Origin: an uncultured bacterium
GTDB lineage: Bacteria > Patescibacteriota > Minisyncoccia > Phycocordibacterales > UBA2100
Assembly (NCBI GenBank): GCA_903824595.1
Contig: CAIJXH010000002.1
Coordinates: 71,209-117,642 of the forward strand
Length of the DNA: 46,434 bases
Direction of reading: 5' to 3'
The notes beneath the pieces were generated by a model, which had not been told where the DNA came from, made no database searches, and saw nothing but the letters and a program-made list of their open reading frames with translations. The translations under genes were made by a program, and so were the position numbers. Below are positions 23,008 to 31,388 of this stretch, piece after piece (position 1 is the stretch's first letter; each line of letters begins with the position of its first letter).

Positions 23008-24513
23008 CTATTTCTTCGGATTGAGCACGATTGTGTCTCCTTCAACAATTCCCGACTCGATCACCGCCGATCCGAGCGCCGACACCGCACCCACCGTTAC
23101 GGCACGCTCCACGACTCCGCGATCATTTTTTACCTGCATCCACGTGCGTCCGTCTTTTTCATATATTGCCGCTTTCGGTACCACGATCGCATCTGGCACG
23201 TATGCCGTCGTAATAAGCGTGGTTGCCGTCATGCCCGAACGAATCCTCGAATCGGCTGCAGTAAATTGGAGCGTCGTTTTATAGGTAGATACACCGTCGT
23301 GAACCGTCTCTGCAGGATCGATCAATACAACCTTGGCGTCAAACTGTAGATCGCCGTATGCATCAAGCTTTACTGCCGCGGGATCACCCACTTTCACGTT
23401 GACAATATTGATCTCGGGAATATATGTTTCTATTTGAAACGTACCATCACTCACCATCGAAATTTGCGTTGCGCCCGATGATGCAATACTTCCTGTCTTT
23501 GCATTCACTATGGTGACAATCCCAGAAAACGGCGCGACGATGAGCGTCTTCTGAAGCTGAGCTTGCGCGCTTGCCACATCTGCTTGCGCCGACTCCACCT
23601 GCGCGCGCTGTGCCGTAATATCTTCTTGTGTCGCACCCGCTTGCTCAAGCTCGAGATTTTTCTGCTGTGTATCAAGTGCGGCAGCATCGGCAGTCACCAA
23701 AGAAAGCGCGGTGTTGATGGCGGTGCGAGCTCCCCCTGTCGAAACAATCCATGTATCGATAGTCGCTTGTGTGGTTACTAGGTTGGGAATGGCATGATTG
23801 AGCGCGTCGTTCGCATCCGAAAGAACCATGGCAATCTGCGCAAGATTATGTGTCGCTTCGCGGATAGAATCTTCCGTATTTCCAATTTCTAAAATCGCAA
23901 CACTTCTCTGCCATGTCGAGAGCATCATTTCCGCACTCACTCGCTCTGTTTCAACTCGTGATGCCAACTGCGTGTCAGTCACCGAGAACAGCAAACGCGG
24001 ATCGGTGCGTGGATTTTGTATAAATTGATCGAGCGTATTATGCACGGCGCTATCAGCAGCTCTATACGCATCGCGAATCGCATTCACAAGCGCCGCCCGA
24101 CTACTCGTTACCATTGATTCCGTAACGGCGACTTGCTCGGCGCGCGTACCTGCTTCCAATGAGGAGAGACGGGCATTTTGAGTTTCAAGAGCTGCTTGAC
24201 GCTGCATCACCGCCGCGCGAGCGTCTCCATTCTCTACGGCGGCAAGTATCGTTCCTTCCGATACACGCTGACCGACAACCGCATACACCGCGGCAATTCT
24301 CCCGCTTTGAGCAAATCCCATATCTACATTTTTCGCCGCAACAACTTTCCCCGATATCGACACCTGTTGGCTAAACGCGGTACGATGCACGACTTGCGTC
24401 TGAGATACTTCAACCGTACTGTGTACAAAGAAGAACCAACCACACACCACTCCTGCCACCAGTAGCAAGATCCGCGTCTTATACATCATCACATACGCTT
24501 GCAACATTCGCAT
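23008..24513 (-). CDS. Membrane fusion protein (MacA/HlyD type)
   Basis: A periplasmic adaptor of an ABC exporter. The 501-residue product has an N-terminal membrane anchor (about 12-30), a lipoyl/barrel half (VSISGKVVAAKNVDMGFAQ, QRVSEGTILA), a very long coiled-coil hairpin (about 80-310), the returning lipoyl half (IVAPFSGIVTIVNAKTGSIA), and a C-terminal beta barrel (KTTLQFTAADSRIRSGMTAT). The hairpin is longer than in MacA. As the probable host has a single membrane, the protein likely works at the cell surface. It starts the exporter operon; the true start may be any of three nearby ATGs. Confidence 0.9.
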   Translation of the reverse strand: MRMLQAYVMMYKTRILLLVAGVVCGWFFFVHSTVEVSQTQVVHRTAFSQQVSISGKVVAAKNVDMGFAQSGRIAAVYAVVGQRVSEGTILAAVENGDARAAVMQRQAALETQNARLSSLEAGTRAEQVAVTESMVTSSRAALVNAIRDAYRAADSAVHNTLDQFIQNPRTDPRLLFSVTDTQLASRVETERVSAEMMLSTWQRSVAILEIGNTEDSIREATHNLAQIAMVLSDANDALNHAIPNLVTTQATIDTWIVSTGGARTAINTALSLVTADAAALDTQQKNLELEQAGATQEDITAQRAQVESAQADVASAQAQLQKTLIVAPFSGIVTIVNAKTGSIASSGATQISMVSDGTFQIETYIPEINIVNVKVGDPAAVKLDAYGDLQFDAKVVLIDPAETVHDGVSTYKTTLQFTAADSRIRSGMTATTLITTAYVPDAIVVPKAAIYEKDGRTWMQVKNDRGVVERAVTVGAVSALGSAVIESGIVEGDTIVLNPKK

Positions 24514-24545
24514 ACTTTTGTATGCACCAGTGTATCACAAAAACT

Positions 24546-25523
24546 TTACGCGCATTCTTGCATCGCTCCCCCGTCGGCAGCAGCAAGCGCTTCCAACAAA
24601 GGCGCGATACGACCCTCCATGATTCCCGCAATATTTGACCACGATTCCTTGATGCGATGATCGGTCACGCGATCTTGAGGCACATTATACGTCCTGATCT
24701 TTTCGGAACGATCGCCTGTACCTACTTGAGATTTGCGATCGGCAGCGCGAGCACGATCTTCAGCTTCATCTTTTGCCTGCTGCAGCTTACTCGCGAGAAG
24801 CTTTAGGCCTTTTTCACGATTTTGCTGCTGACTACGTTCCGACTGACAACGCACTTCTATGCCTGTCGGAATGTGGACGATGCGTACTGCCGTTTCAACC
24901 TTGTTCACGTTTTGCCCTCCGGCACCACCAGATCGTGAGAATTCAATATGAAGATCAGCGGGGTTTATTTCTATTTTGGAACGTTTGTAGATAGGCAAAA
25001 TGGCAACAGACGCGGTGGATGTGTGAATACGTCCCGCTTTTTCAGTCGCTGGCACTCGCTGAACACGGTGCACTCCAGTCTCGAATCGTAGTTCGCGATA
25101 GCAACCCTCTCCCTTTATTTCAAACTGCGCCTCTTTGTATCCTCCCACGCTTGCACGCGATTCTTCGAGCGGTCGCGAAGACCACCCCTTCATTTCTGCG
25201 TACCGTATATACATGCGCGCCACATCTTCCGCAAAGAGCGAAGCCTCATCACCACCCACACCCGCGCGCACTTCAAGCACTATTTCATTTGGCCACTCAC
25301 GCTCGTTGTCATTGCCAACAATATCGGAGATCTGTGTCATGAGAACCTCTTTATGTGTCGCAATATCAGACAATTCTTTTTCAGCTAACTCTTTCATCGC
25401 AGGATCTACATTCACCAATTCCTCGGCATCATGCTCTGCCTGTGAAAGGCGTTTCCATTCGGCAACCAAATAGGCAACACGCCGATCGTCGGCATACTCT
25501 TCAGGGTTGATCTGTGTATTCAT
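24546..25523 (-). CDS. prfA: Peptide chain release factor 1
   Basis: Terminates translation at UAA and UAG. Seen: the RF1 codon-recognition tripeptide PAT in [21 protein letters not shown], and the catalytic GGQ in [18 protein letters not shown]. Length 325 is slightly short (E. coli RF1 360), with a reduced N-terminal domain 1. The ATG at 25523 is chosen because TATACT (25531-25536) ends 7 nt upstream. That -10 overlaps a 14-bp perfect palindrome. The usual downstream prmC gene is not present. Confidence 0.96.
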   Translation of the reverse strand: MNTQINPEEYADDRRVAYLVAEWKRLSQAEHDAEELVNVDPAMKELAEKELSDIATHKEVLMTQISDIVGNDNEREWPNEIVLEVRAGVGGDEASLFAEDVARMYIRYAEMKGWSSRPLEESRASVGGYKEAQFEIKGEGCYRELRFETGVHRVQRVPATEKAGRIHTSTASVAILPIYKRSKIEINPADLHIEFSRSGGAGGQNVNKVETAVRIVHIPTGIEVRCQSERSQQQNREKGLKLLASKLQQAKDEAEDRARAADRKSQVGTGDRSEKIRTYNVPQDRVTDHRIKESWSNIAGIMEGRIAPLLEALAAADGGAMQECA

Positions 25524-25530
25524 AAGCATT

Positions 25531-25536
25531 AGTATA
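25531..25536 (-). promoter_or_regulatory. -10 box of prfA (leaderless)
   Basis: TATACT on the minus strand ends 7 nt before the prfA ATG. Three of its bases (25534-25536) are also the end of the palindrome at 25534-25564. Confidence 0.5.
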
Positions 25537-25564
25537 GCGCGCCACGCGAAGCGTGGCGCGCTAT
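25534..25564 (-). terminator. Perfect 14-bp palindrome between rpmE and prfA
   Basis: ATAGCGCGCCACGC and GCGTGGCGCGCTAT are perfect complements around a 3-nt centre. It lies 12 nt after the rpmE stop, so it would form a strong hairpin in that transcript, but there is no T-run. It overlaps the prfA -10 box. Terminator, RNA-stability element or regulatory site are all possible. Confidence 0.55.
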
Positions 25565-25576
25565 GTCACACCAGCG

Positions 25577-25849
25577 TTATTTTTTCGTCGCTTTCTTTGG
25601 AGCCGCCTTTGCCATGCGCGTTTTGAAACGCTCCACGCGACCGGCAGTGTCTACAATCTTCGATTGTCCCGTGTAGAAAGGATGCGATGCTGAAGAAATT
25701 TCAACCTGAAATACAGGATACTCCTTCCCGTCGTCCCATGTATCTGTTTTCTTCGTGTTGATGGTTGAACCAATCAAAAAACGCTTCCCCGAGGTAACGT
25801 CCTCGAAAATCACCTGTCGATATTCTTCCGGGTGAGTATCTTTTTTCAT
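25577..25849 (-). CDS. rpmE2: Ribosomal protein L31 type B
   Basis: A large-subunit protein at the bridge to the small-subunit head. The 90-residue product begins [21 protein letters not shown] and contains [12 protein letters not shown] and [24 protein letters not shown]. It lacks the zinc-binding CxxC pairs, so it is the zinc-independent B form. The tail is Lys/Ala-rich ([11 protein letters not shown]), as usual in small-genome lineages. The ATG at 25849 lies 8 nt after TACTAT (25858-25863). Confidence 0.95.
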   Translation of the reverse strand: MKKDTHPEEYRQVIFEDVTSGKRFLIGSTINTKKTDTWDDGKEYPVFQVEISSASHPFYTGQSKIVDTAGRVERFKTRMAKAAPKKATKK

Positions 25850-25866
25850 GCCGCGCAATAGTACCG

Positions 25867-27147
25867 TCACCCGCCCAAAATGTCAATTTGCGATTGCACT
25901 TTCGCTGAAAGATCCATGACATCGTCGCCATAAAATGCATACGCGGGTTTCGTTGCGTTCTTCCACCCCGCAAGGTAGCGGAGCGCCGCCAAACGTTCGG
26001 CAGCCACACCTCCACGATCAGCGCCATTGTCCATCATGAGAATCGCCGTCGCAAACACAGCAGTACGCGGACTCCATGGATTAGGAGGACTCTGTCCTGC
26101 CATGTTCGCAATCCGATCTTGGTAGAGCGCCCACGTCGAGGGAATGAACTGTGCAGGACCCATCGCGCCACCCCAGCCATACCACGGCTTTTTCGATACC
26201 TTTTGTGTATTTGGATCAAGCCCGAGTTGCGCACACAGCTGTGCAAACACGGGACGATCGCGTGTCGGATGCATATCTACAAGCCAATTTCCTGTGCCAA
26301 CATTCTGTCCGAGATTGCTTTCTTCAGAAAGAATACCGAGGATGAGCGCAGGGCGAACACCCGTGATCTTTGACGCCTCTTTCGCGTAGGCGTACATGTC
26401 GCCAAACGATACAGAAGAGCTGTCGCGCAAACTAAATAGCGCGGCACGTATCTGCGCCGCACTCTGTTTCTTGGACGCGATAACTTGCAGGTAAATCGCT
26501 TCTTGTCCGCGTGCAGCAGTCACGAGATCTTGTTTTTGTTTCTGCGTCACTTTCAAAGACTGCTGTTGCAGTACTTGCAATTGACGTAAATCTTCTTCTT
26601 CCGATTGCTGATCAAGCAACGCCTGTCGTCGTACCGACAGATCTTGACGCGTCGTCGCCATTTCAGTAAAAGAGAGCCCGAGAGCATGTTGAATCGTGGC
26701 AAATTCGTCGAGTTCTCCAAAAAGATCGGTAAGCGAGCCGCCCAACATGACTTCTGCAAACGTGGTTTCGTCTATCTCGCGCGTGCGGCGCAGTATTTGC
26801 GCCAACGACGCCTGTCCGTCAGACACCTTTCCGTCCAGTACGTGTATCGCCGCCTCTTTGTCGGAAACCCCCGATTGCAGCTGTTGAATGACGAGATCGC
26901 GCTGTCGTATCGCAAGCTGTGCCGCCTTTATTTTTGAGTCAAGCACCGACACATCGCGCTCAAAAGAAGCACGCTGCAATGTCTGTGACGCTAACCGCTC
27001 TTGATTTTGCACTATCTCACTTTCAATTTGAGCGAGTTGTTTTTGCAATGCTGCGCGTTGATCTACTACGGTATCCGCATAGCACGGGACACTCATCGCG
27101 AGCGAACACGCGATACAAAGAAACACACGTCCGTACGCTGGGCGCAT
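25867..27147 (-). CDS. Secreted coiled-coil protein with lytic transglycosylase-like domain
   Basis: A 426-residue exported wall enzyme. It has a signal peptide (about 1-24, ending CYADT), a long coiled coil (about 28-235) similar to the regulatory coils of PcsB/CwlO/EnvC-type proteins, and a C-terminal SLT/MltB-like domain with [18 protein letters not shown] (probable catalytic Glu) and [20 protein letters not shown]. The role is probably cleavage of glycan strands, gated by the coil. An extended -10 (TGC-TACAAT, 27158-27166) lies 10 nt before the ATG. The coil plus transglycosylase combination suggests control by a membrane complex such as FtsEX, not found here. Confidence 0.85.
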   Translation of the reverse strand: MRPAYGRVFLCIACSLAMSVPCYADTVVDQRAALQKQLAQIESEIVQNQERLASQTLQRASFERDVSVLDSKIKAAQLAIRQRDLVIQQLQSGVSDKEAAIHVLDGKVSDGQASLAQILRRTREIDETTFAEVMLGGSLTDLFGELDEFATIQHALGLSFTEMATTRQDLSVRRQALLDQQSEEEDLRQLQVLQQQSLKVTQKQKQDLVTAARGQEAIYLQVIASKKQSAAQIRAALFSLRDSSSVSFGDMYAYAKEASKITGVRPALILGILSEESNLGQNVGTGNWLVDMHPTRDRPVFAQLCAQLGLDPNTQKVSKKPWYGWGGAMGPAQFIPSTWALYQDRIANMAGQSPPNPWSPRTAVFATAILMMDNGADRGGVAAERLAALRYLAGWKNATKPAYAFYGDDVMDLSAKVQSQIDILGG

Positions 27148-27157
27148 ATATACCGCT

Positions 27158-27166
27158 ATTGTAGCA
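27158..27166 (-). promoter_or_regulatory. Extended -10 of the transglycosylase gene
   Basis: TGC-TACAAT on the minus strand ends 10 nt before the ATG at 27147, predicting a leader of only about 3 nt. Confidence 0.45.
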
Positions 27167-27170
27167 AATT

Positions 27171-27833
27171 TTATTGCTTCTTTGTGCTCGCGCCCTTGTC
27201 TTCCGCTTTGTGTGCGCCAGCGTCTGCTTCGGAAGCAGCAGCTCCTGTCGTAATGATAGTCTCAACAGGTGTCGCGGGACCTTCTTTTTCTTCCTGGAAC
27301 GCCTTTGCGAGCGCGACGATTTCATCTCGATCAGTTATCAGAGTCGCGCTCGACGGCAATGCAATATCCGAAGCGAGGATATGATCATCGACGAGCTCGA
27401 GCTTGGAAAGATCAACAACGAGATGCTGGGGAAGTTCTGCAGGAGATACATCTATCTCCACTTCATGCATGGTCTTCACAATCACCGCACCAGCCTTTTC
27501 AGCAGGAGCAGAACCCATGAATTCGAGTGGTACGCTAATCGTGATCTTCTTCCCTTTTTCAAGCACGTAGAAATCAGCATGCAAAAGCGAACCTGTTACT
27601 GGATGGAATTGCATATCACGAATGAGTGTCTCTTTTTGCTCACCCACTCCCGAGAGCGAAATAATAGCCGTTTCTCCCGCTGCTCTCCACACGCGCTTGA
27701 GAGAACCTTCCTCCACCGATACAGGGGTCGCCATTTCTTTTGGACCATAAAAAACAGCCGGTACCATACCGCGCTTTCGCAGCGCTTCTACCGATTCTTG
27801 CGCATCGCGCTTCGTAACGTCAAGCTTCAACAT
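27171..27833 (-). CDS. rplY: Ribosomal protein L25 (CTC form)
   Basis: Binds 5S rRNA. The 220-residue product has the L25 N-terminal domain (MLKLDVTKRDAQESVEALRKRGMVPAVFYGP) and the TL5/CTC C-terminal domain (ISVPLEFMGSAPAEKAG, PQHLVVDLSKLELVDDHILASDI), with an acidic-Ala tail. The start at 27833 matches the family and lies 7 nt after TATAAT (27841-27846), the clearest leaderless promoter in the window. It is divergent from the PfkB kinase gene. Confidence 0.95.
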   Translation of the reverse strand: MLKLDVTKRDAQESVEALRKRGMVPAVFYGPKEMATPVSVEEGSLKRVWRAAGETAIISLSGVGEQKETLIRDMQFHPVTGSLLHADFYVLEKGKKITISVPLEFMGSAPAEKAGAVIVKTMHEVEIDVSPAELPQHLVVDLSKLELVDDHILASDIALPSSATLITDRDEIVALAKAFQEEKEGPATPVETIITTGAAASEADAGAHKAEDKGASTKKQ

Positions 27834-27840
27834 GGCGAGG

Positions 27841-27846
27841 ATTATA
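27841..27846 (-). promoter_or_regulatory. Consensus -10 of rplY (leaderless)
   Basis: A perfect TATAAT on the minus strand ends 7 nt before the rplY ATG at 27833. Confidence 0.6.
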
Positions 27847-27896
27847 CTGATTTGTAGAGGGTTTGCAATAGCACGCACACTATCTCACGCAAGACA

Positions 27897-27905
27897 TGCT
27901 ACAAT
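27897..27905 (+). promoter_or_regulatory. Extended -10 of the PfkB kinase gene (leaderless)
   Basis: TGC-TACAAT ends at 27905, exactly 7 nt before the ATG at 27913. Confidence 0.55.
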
Positions 27906-27912
27906 TTCCGAC

Positions 27913-28917
27913 ATGGCATTAGATGTACTCGCTATTGGAGACATTGCAACCGATACATTCATACGCCTCAAAGACGCGAGTGTCACATGCGACAGTCGCC
28001 ATGAACACTGCCTTTTGTGCATGCGTTTTGGCGCAAAAATCCCCTACGAATCGGTAGCGGTAGTATGCGGTACAGGCAACGCTGCAAATGCTGCAGTCGC
28101 ATGCGCAACACTCGGACTCACGGTCGCAATGGCGTCTCATGTGGGCGATGATGATCTGGGGCGTACCAATATAGAAACACTTCGCGCGCGCGGCATCGAC
28201 ACATCACTCGTCGTACGTGAAGCGGGAAAAACATCCAATCACAGTTTTGTACTTTGGTTTGAAGATGAAAGAACGATTCTCGTCAAACACGAAGAATTCT
28301 CATACCGATTCATACAACCACACACACCGCCACAATGGATTTATTTTTCGTCAGTGGGGAAAAACTCAGACACGTATCATCGCGAAATAGAAGAATATCT
28401 GTCCGCTCATCCATCTATACGACTTGCATTTCAGCCTGGAACTTGCCAACTTTCCATGGGCAAAAACGCACTGATCAATCTATACAAGCGCGCCAATATC
28501 GTGTTCTGCAACAAGCAAGAGGCGCAAACCATACTTGAAACAAACGAGCAAAGCATGGCGATCCTCTTGAGAGACATGCGTGCACTCGGCGCAAAGATTG
28601 TTGTCATAACCGATGCGCTTGAGGGAGTTTCTGCCGCCGATGAGACCACATCGTTCAGCATTCCCGCGTTTATGATGCCGAAACCTGCAGTGCAGCGCAC
28701 GGGAGCAGGTGACGCCCTTGCTTCTACCACCATGGCGTATCTTTCGTTCGATCTTTCGCTTGAAGAATCGCTCATGCGCGGCGCAATCAATGCCGCTTCG
28801 GTCGCGCACGGCATAGGAGCACAAGCAAACCTCCTCACGCGCGATGAGATTGAACAGTGGTATATGCATCGTCCTGCTCATTTTGTTGCCAATCCTCTTA
28901 CGCTCCCTCGCGCATGA
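27913..28917 (+). CDS. PfkB-family carbohydrate kinase
   Basis: A ribokinase-like sugar or nucleoside kinase of 334 residues. Seen: N-terminal DVLAIGDIATDTF, glycine-rich VVCGTGNAANAAVACATLGL, VGDDDLGRTNIETLRARGIDT, and the C-terminal anion-hole/catalytic motif RTGAGDALASTTMAY with the catalytic Asp. A Cys-containing insert near residue 25-38 (CDSRHEHCLLCMRFG) is unusual for the family and could bind a metal. The substrate is not predictable. The stop overlaps the next gene as ATGA. Confidence 0.9.
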   Translation: MALDVLAIGDIATDTFIRLKDASVTCDSRHEHCLLCMRFGAKIPYESVAVVCGTGNAANAAVACATLGLTVAMASHVGDDDLGRTNIETLRARGIDTSLVVREAGKTSNHSFVLWFEDERTILVKHEEFSYRFIQPHTPPQWIYFSSVGKNSDTYHREIEEYLSAHPSIRLAFQPGTCQLSMGKNALINLYKRANIVFCNKQEAQTILETNEQSMAILLRDMRALGAKIVVITDALEGVSAADETTSFSIPAFMMPKPAVQRTGAGDALASTTMAYLSFDLSLEESLMRGAINAASVAHGIGAQANLLTRDEIEQWYMHRPAHFVANPLTLPRA

Positions 28918-29669
28918 ATGGCGGACATTCGATCGAAACTGGCTCGCCACACGCGCCGCGTGAAGTCCTTATATTCCACGGCTATACAGGCGATCCGGAA
29001 GAATTTAGGGAACTTGCCGAGATGCTTGCGGCACGCCTTGATGCACATGTATTCGTCCCTCTTCTCCCCGGACACGGCAAGAGCGAGAAGGATCTCCTGT
29101 CCACGTCATTCGATGAACTTGTTGACTCGGCACTCTCACACGTCGAACACACGGCGTCTTTCGGCAAACAATTCGTCCTCATCGGCAATAGTTTCGGCGG
29201 ACTTTTAGCAATTCTCGCTACGGCAAAACACATGCCCGCAGCACTGGTACTTTCAGTAACTCCATATAAAACGCGTTTTCCATTCAGCATACCCGGTATG
29301 GGATACGCGCTTCATCTGCGACGATTTTGGAACAAAACCCCGCACATGAGCCAGCGTGAATTGCGCGCACGCAAACATCTCCCCTTTTATTCACATGCGC
29401 CGGGGATATCGCTCTCTCTCATCAATGAAGGACGTCATCGTGCACGCGACATAGTGCCGCACATCACCTGCCCCATACTAAGCATCAATGCTGAATACGA
29501 TCCGATTGTTCATCCCACAAGCGGCATAACATTACTTGCTCATAGTGGGAACAACCCGCTCAATACACATGTCATGCTCCCGCATCATCCGCACCGCGTA
29601 TTTTTTGGAAGCGGACACGAAGAAGCCGAGCAGCTCGTGTTCGAATTCCTTGAGCACATTCTGCAATAA
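28914..29669 (+). CDS. Alpha/beta hydrolase (carboxylesterase/monoacylglycerol lipase-like)
   Basis: A 251-residue serine hydrolase. Seen: the oxyanion-hole strand VLIFHGYTGDPEEF, the nucleophile elbow GNSFGG, the acid residue region NAEYDPIVHP, and the catalytic His region near FGSGHEE at the C-terminus. It resembles Est30-type carboxylesterases, which cut short acyl esters or monoglycerides. Translation is coupled to the PfkB kinase through the ATGA overlap at 28914. The substrate is unknown. Confidence 0.88.
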   Translation: MNGGHSIETGSPHAPREVLIFHGYTGDPEEFRELAEMLAARLDAHVFVPLLPGHGKSEKDLLSTSFDELVDSALSHVEHTASFGKQFVLIGNSFGGLLAILATAKHMPAALVLSVTPYKTRFPFSIPGMGYALHLRRFWNKTPHMSQRELRARKHLPFYSHAPGISLSLINEGRHRARDIVPHITCPILSINAEYDPIVHPTSGITLLAHSGNNPLNTHVMLPHHPHRVFFGSGHEEAEQLVFEFLEHILQ

Positions 29670-29705
29670 AAAAACCGCTCGCCAGAATGTGATCTGACGA
29701 GCGGT
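29668..29705 (-). terminator. Rho-independent terminator of the GC-rich secreted protein gene
   Basis: On the minus strand ACCGCTCG (complement of 29698-29705) pairs with CGAGCGGT (complement of 29674-29681), with a further inner 4-bp stem, followed by a run of seven T (complement of 29668-29674). A second 9-bp inverted repeat GAGGGCTAC/GTAGCCCTC (29708-29736) spans the stop codon of the gene. Confidence 0.8.
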
Positions 29706-29712
29706 GCGAGGG

Positions 29713-30306
29713 CTACTTGTAGAAGTAGTAGCCCTCAAGAACAACGATCGGATCTCCGCGTTCCTCCTGGAACGCCGCCCGAAGCTTTTCGAGCGGGTTC
29801 AGGAAGACATGGAATCCGTCGGGTCGTTTGACCGACCCGAGGAGTCCGGAAAAATTCCGGACGAACCGACTGGGCGCACCCTGCTCGGGATGCGCAAAAA
29901 GATCGCGGGCGAGCAGCTCGGCACTTGCTGCCGATTGCGCCCGGGCATTCCCGAGCCACTGCTCGCCGAGGACAACCTCGACACTCCGGGTACATCCGCT
30001 GTACCCGGTCGGGAGCATCGCCACGCACTGCTCGAAGACAGTGCAGAGCGACTTTCCCGTCTCGGCGCGCACCGCAAGCGCGGTGCGGCCGATAAGCCGC
30101 TGCACGGCAGCCGACGCTTTCCCGCGGTCGGCACCGTGCCAAATCTCGAGCCCGAGGCATTTGACGTCTGCCTCGGACACGAGCGCCTCCTGGCGCTCGA
30201 CGCGTTGCGTCGGCGTCTCCTTTCGGAACGCCGACGCAAACTGGCTCGCCGTGCCGCATACCAAAGCGGCGACGGCGAGCCATACGAGCGCCGTCAAAAA
30301 TTTCAT
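29713..30306 (-). CDS. GC-rich secreted protein, distant SleB-like hydrolase fold
   Basis: A 197-residue protein with a signal peptide or N-terminal anchor (about 1-26, KFLTALVWLAVAALVCG). The segment KCLGLEIWHGADRGKASAAVQRLIGRTAL, then SLCTVFEQ, resembles the cell wall hydrolase SleB/CwlJ family, but the expected catalytic Glu region (EARGE) reads HGADRG, so activity is doubtful. GC content is clearly higher than in neighbouring genes. A strong Shine-Dalgarno (AAAGGAGG, around 30318-30325) lies 10 nt before the ATG at 30306; a TTG one codon earlier is also possible. A good terminator follows. It is likely a transferred gene. Confidence 0.6.
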   Translation of the reverse strand: MKFLTALVWLAVAALVCGTASQFASAFRKETPTQRVERQEALVSEADVKCLGLEIWHGADRGKASAAVQRLIGRTALAVRAETGKSLCTVFEQCVAMLPTGYSGCTRSVEVVLGEQWLGNARAQSAASAELLARDLFAHPEQGAPSRFVRNFSGLLGSVKRPDGFHVFLNPLEKLRAAFQEERGDPIVVLEGYYFYK

Positions 30307-30392
30307 CAATTTTTTGCCCTCCTTTCAGGCAATTTCTTCTATTTATATTCTACCACACCGACACTATTTTGTCTATACATCGAAAAATCGCC

Positions 30393-31388
30393 TTATCTAT
30401 TGGATTTTCGAGCTATCGCTCTTTTCACCGCTGCCTTGATATGCTCCACGTCGAGCCCGTACTCCTCATACAATTCCGTCGGAGTTCCTGATTGTCCAAA
30501 GCGATTTTGTGCGCCGAGAAATTCCATCGGTGTCGGAGTAGTTCGAGCAAGACATTCGGCGATTGCACCACCCAAACCACCGATCACCTGATGATCTTCG
30601 AGCGTCACCACCGCACCCGCTTCTTCGGCAAGGCGCGATACAGTTGCTTCGTCGAGTGGTTTGATCGTGTGGATGTTTGCGACCGTTACCGCAATCCCCT
30701 CGTTCTCCAGCTCGCGCGCCGCAAGAAGCGCATGATACGTAATCGCACCCGTAGAAAAAATTACCGCCTGCGACTGTTCGCCGCACCACAGCACATTCGC
30801 CTTCCCAACGGAAAACGGCGTCTCTGACGTGGTCATCGTCGGCATATTGTCGCGCCCAAATCTAAGGTACACAGGCGAGCCAAGCTTTGCCGCGGCGAGC
30901 GTCGCCTTGTGCGCCTCTATCGCATCACACGGCGAGATGACCGTCATGTGCGGAATCGCACGCATGAGCGCAATGTCTTCGAGTGCCTGATGCGTCGCCC
31001 CGTCGGGACCCGTCATGAGCCCTGCGTGCATACCGCATATCACCACAGGTACGTTGTTGATGCCGATGGTGGTGCGGATTTGCTCCCAATTGCGCCCGGG
31101 ATTGAACGCGGCATACGAGGTGGCAAACGGGATTTTGCCCGCGTGCGCCATGCCCGCCGCCACCGTGGCAAGATTCTGCTCGGCGACCCCTACCTGCACA
31201 AAACGCTCGGGAAATGTCTTTGCAAACGCATCGGCGCAGGTGGATTCCGTAAGGTCGGCAGTGAGAACGACGACGCGCTGATCCGCCTTCCCCGCCTCAA
31301 CGACGCCCGAACCAAATCCGGCGCGCGTCGCCGCTTTGTCAGGCTTGTCAAAGAGATTCGGTGCGATATGAGCGTCTGGATGTATCAT
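30393..31388 (-). CDS. Transketolase, C-terminal subunit
   Basis: The pyrimidine-binding and C-terminal half of a split transketolase, which moves two-carbon ketol units between sugar phosphates. Seen: GFGSGVVEAGKADQRVVVLTADL, the catalytic Glu motif VGVAEQNLATVAAGMAHAG, FARMRAIPHM-type HQALEDIALMRAIPHMTVI, and the C-terminal domain VANIHTIKPLDEATV and EDHQVIGGLGGAIAE. Length 331. Its ATG overlaps the N-terminal subunit by 4 nt. It ends the gapA-rpiB-rpe-tkt operon. Confidence 0.94.
   Translation of the reverse strand: MIHPDAHIAPNLFDKPDKAATRAGFGSGVVEAGKADQRVVVLTADLTESTCADAFAKTFPERFVQVGVAEQNLATVAAGMAHAGKIPFATSYAAFNPGRNWEQIRTTIGINNVPVVICGMHAGLMTGPDGATHQALEDIALMRAIPHMTVISPCDAIEAHKATLAAAKLGSPVYLRFGRDNMPTMTTSETPFSVGKANVLWCGEQSQAVIFSTGAITYHALLAARELENEGIAVTVANIHTIKPLDEATVSRLAEEAGAVVTLEDHQVIGGLGGAIAECLARTTPTPMEFLGAQNRFGQSGTPTELYEEYGLDVEHIKAAVKRAIARKSNR

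Noticed and set aside
29704-30591. Open frames of 140-295 codons on both strands over the GC-rich gene
   Set aside because: They arise from few stop codons in GC-rich DNA. Only the minus-strand frame 29713-30306 has a signal peptide, Shine-Dalgarno and terminator.
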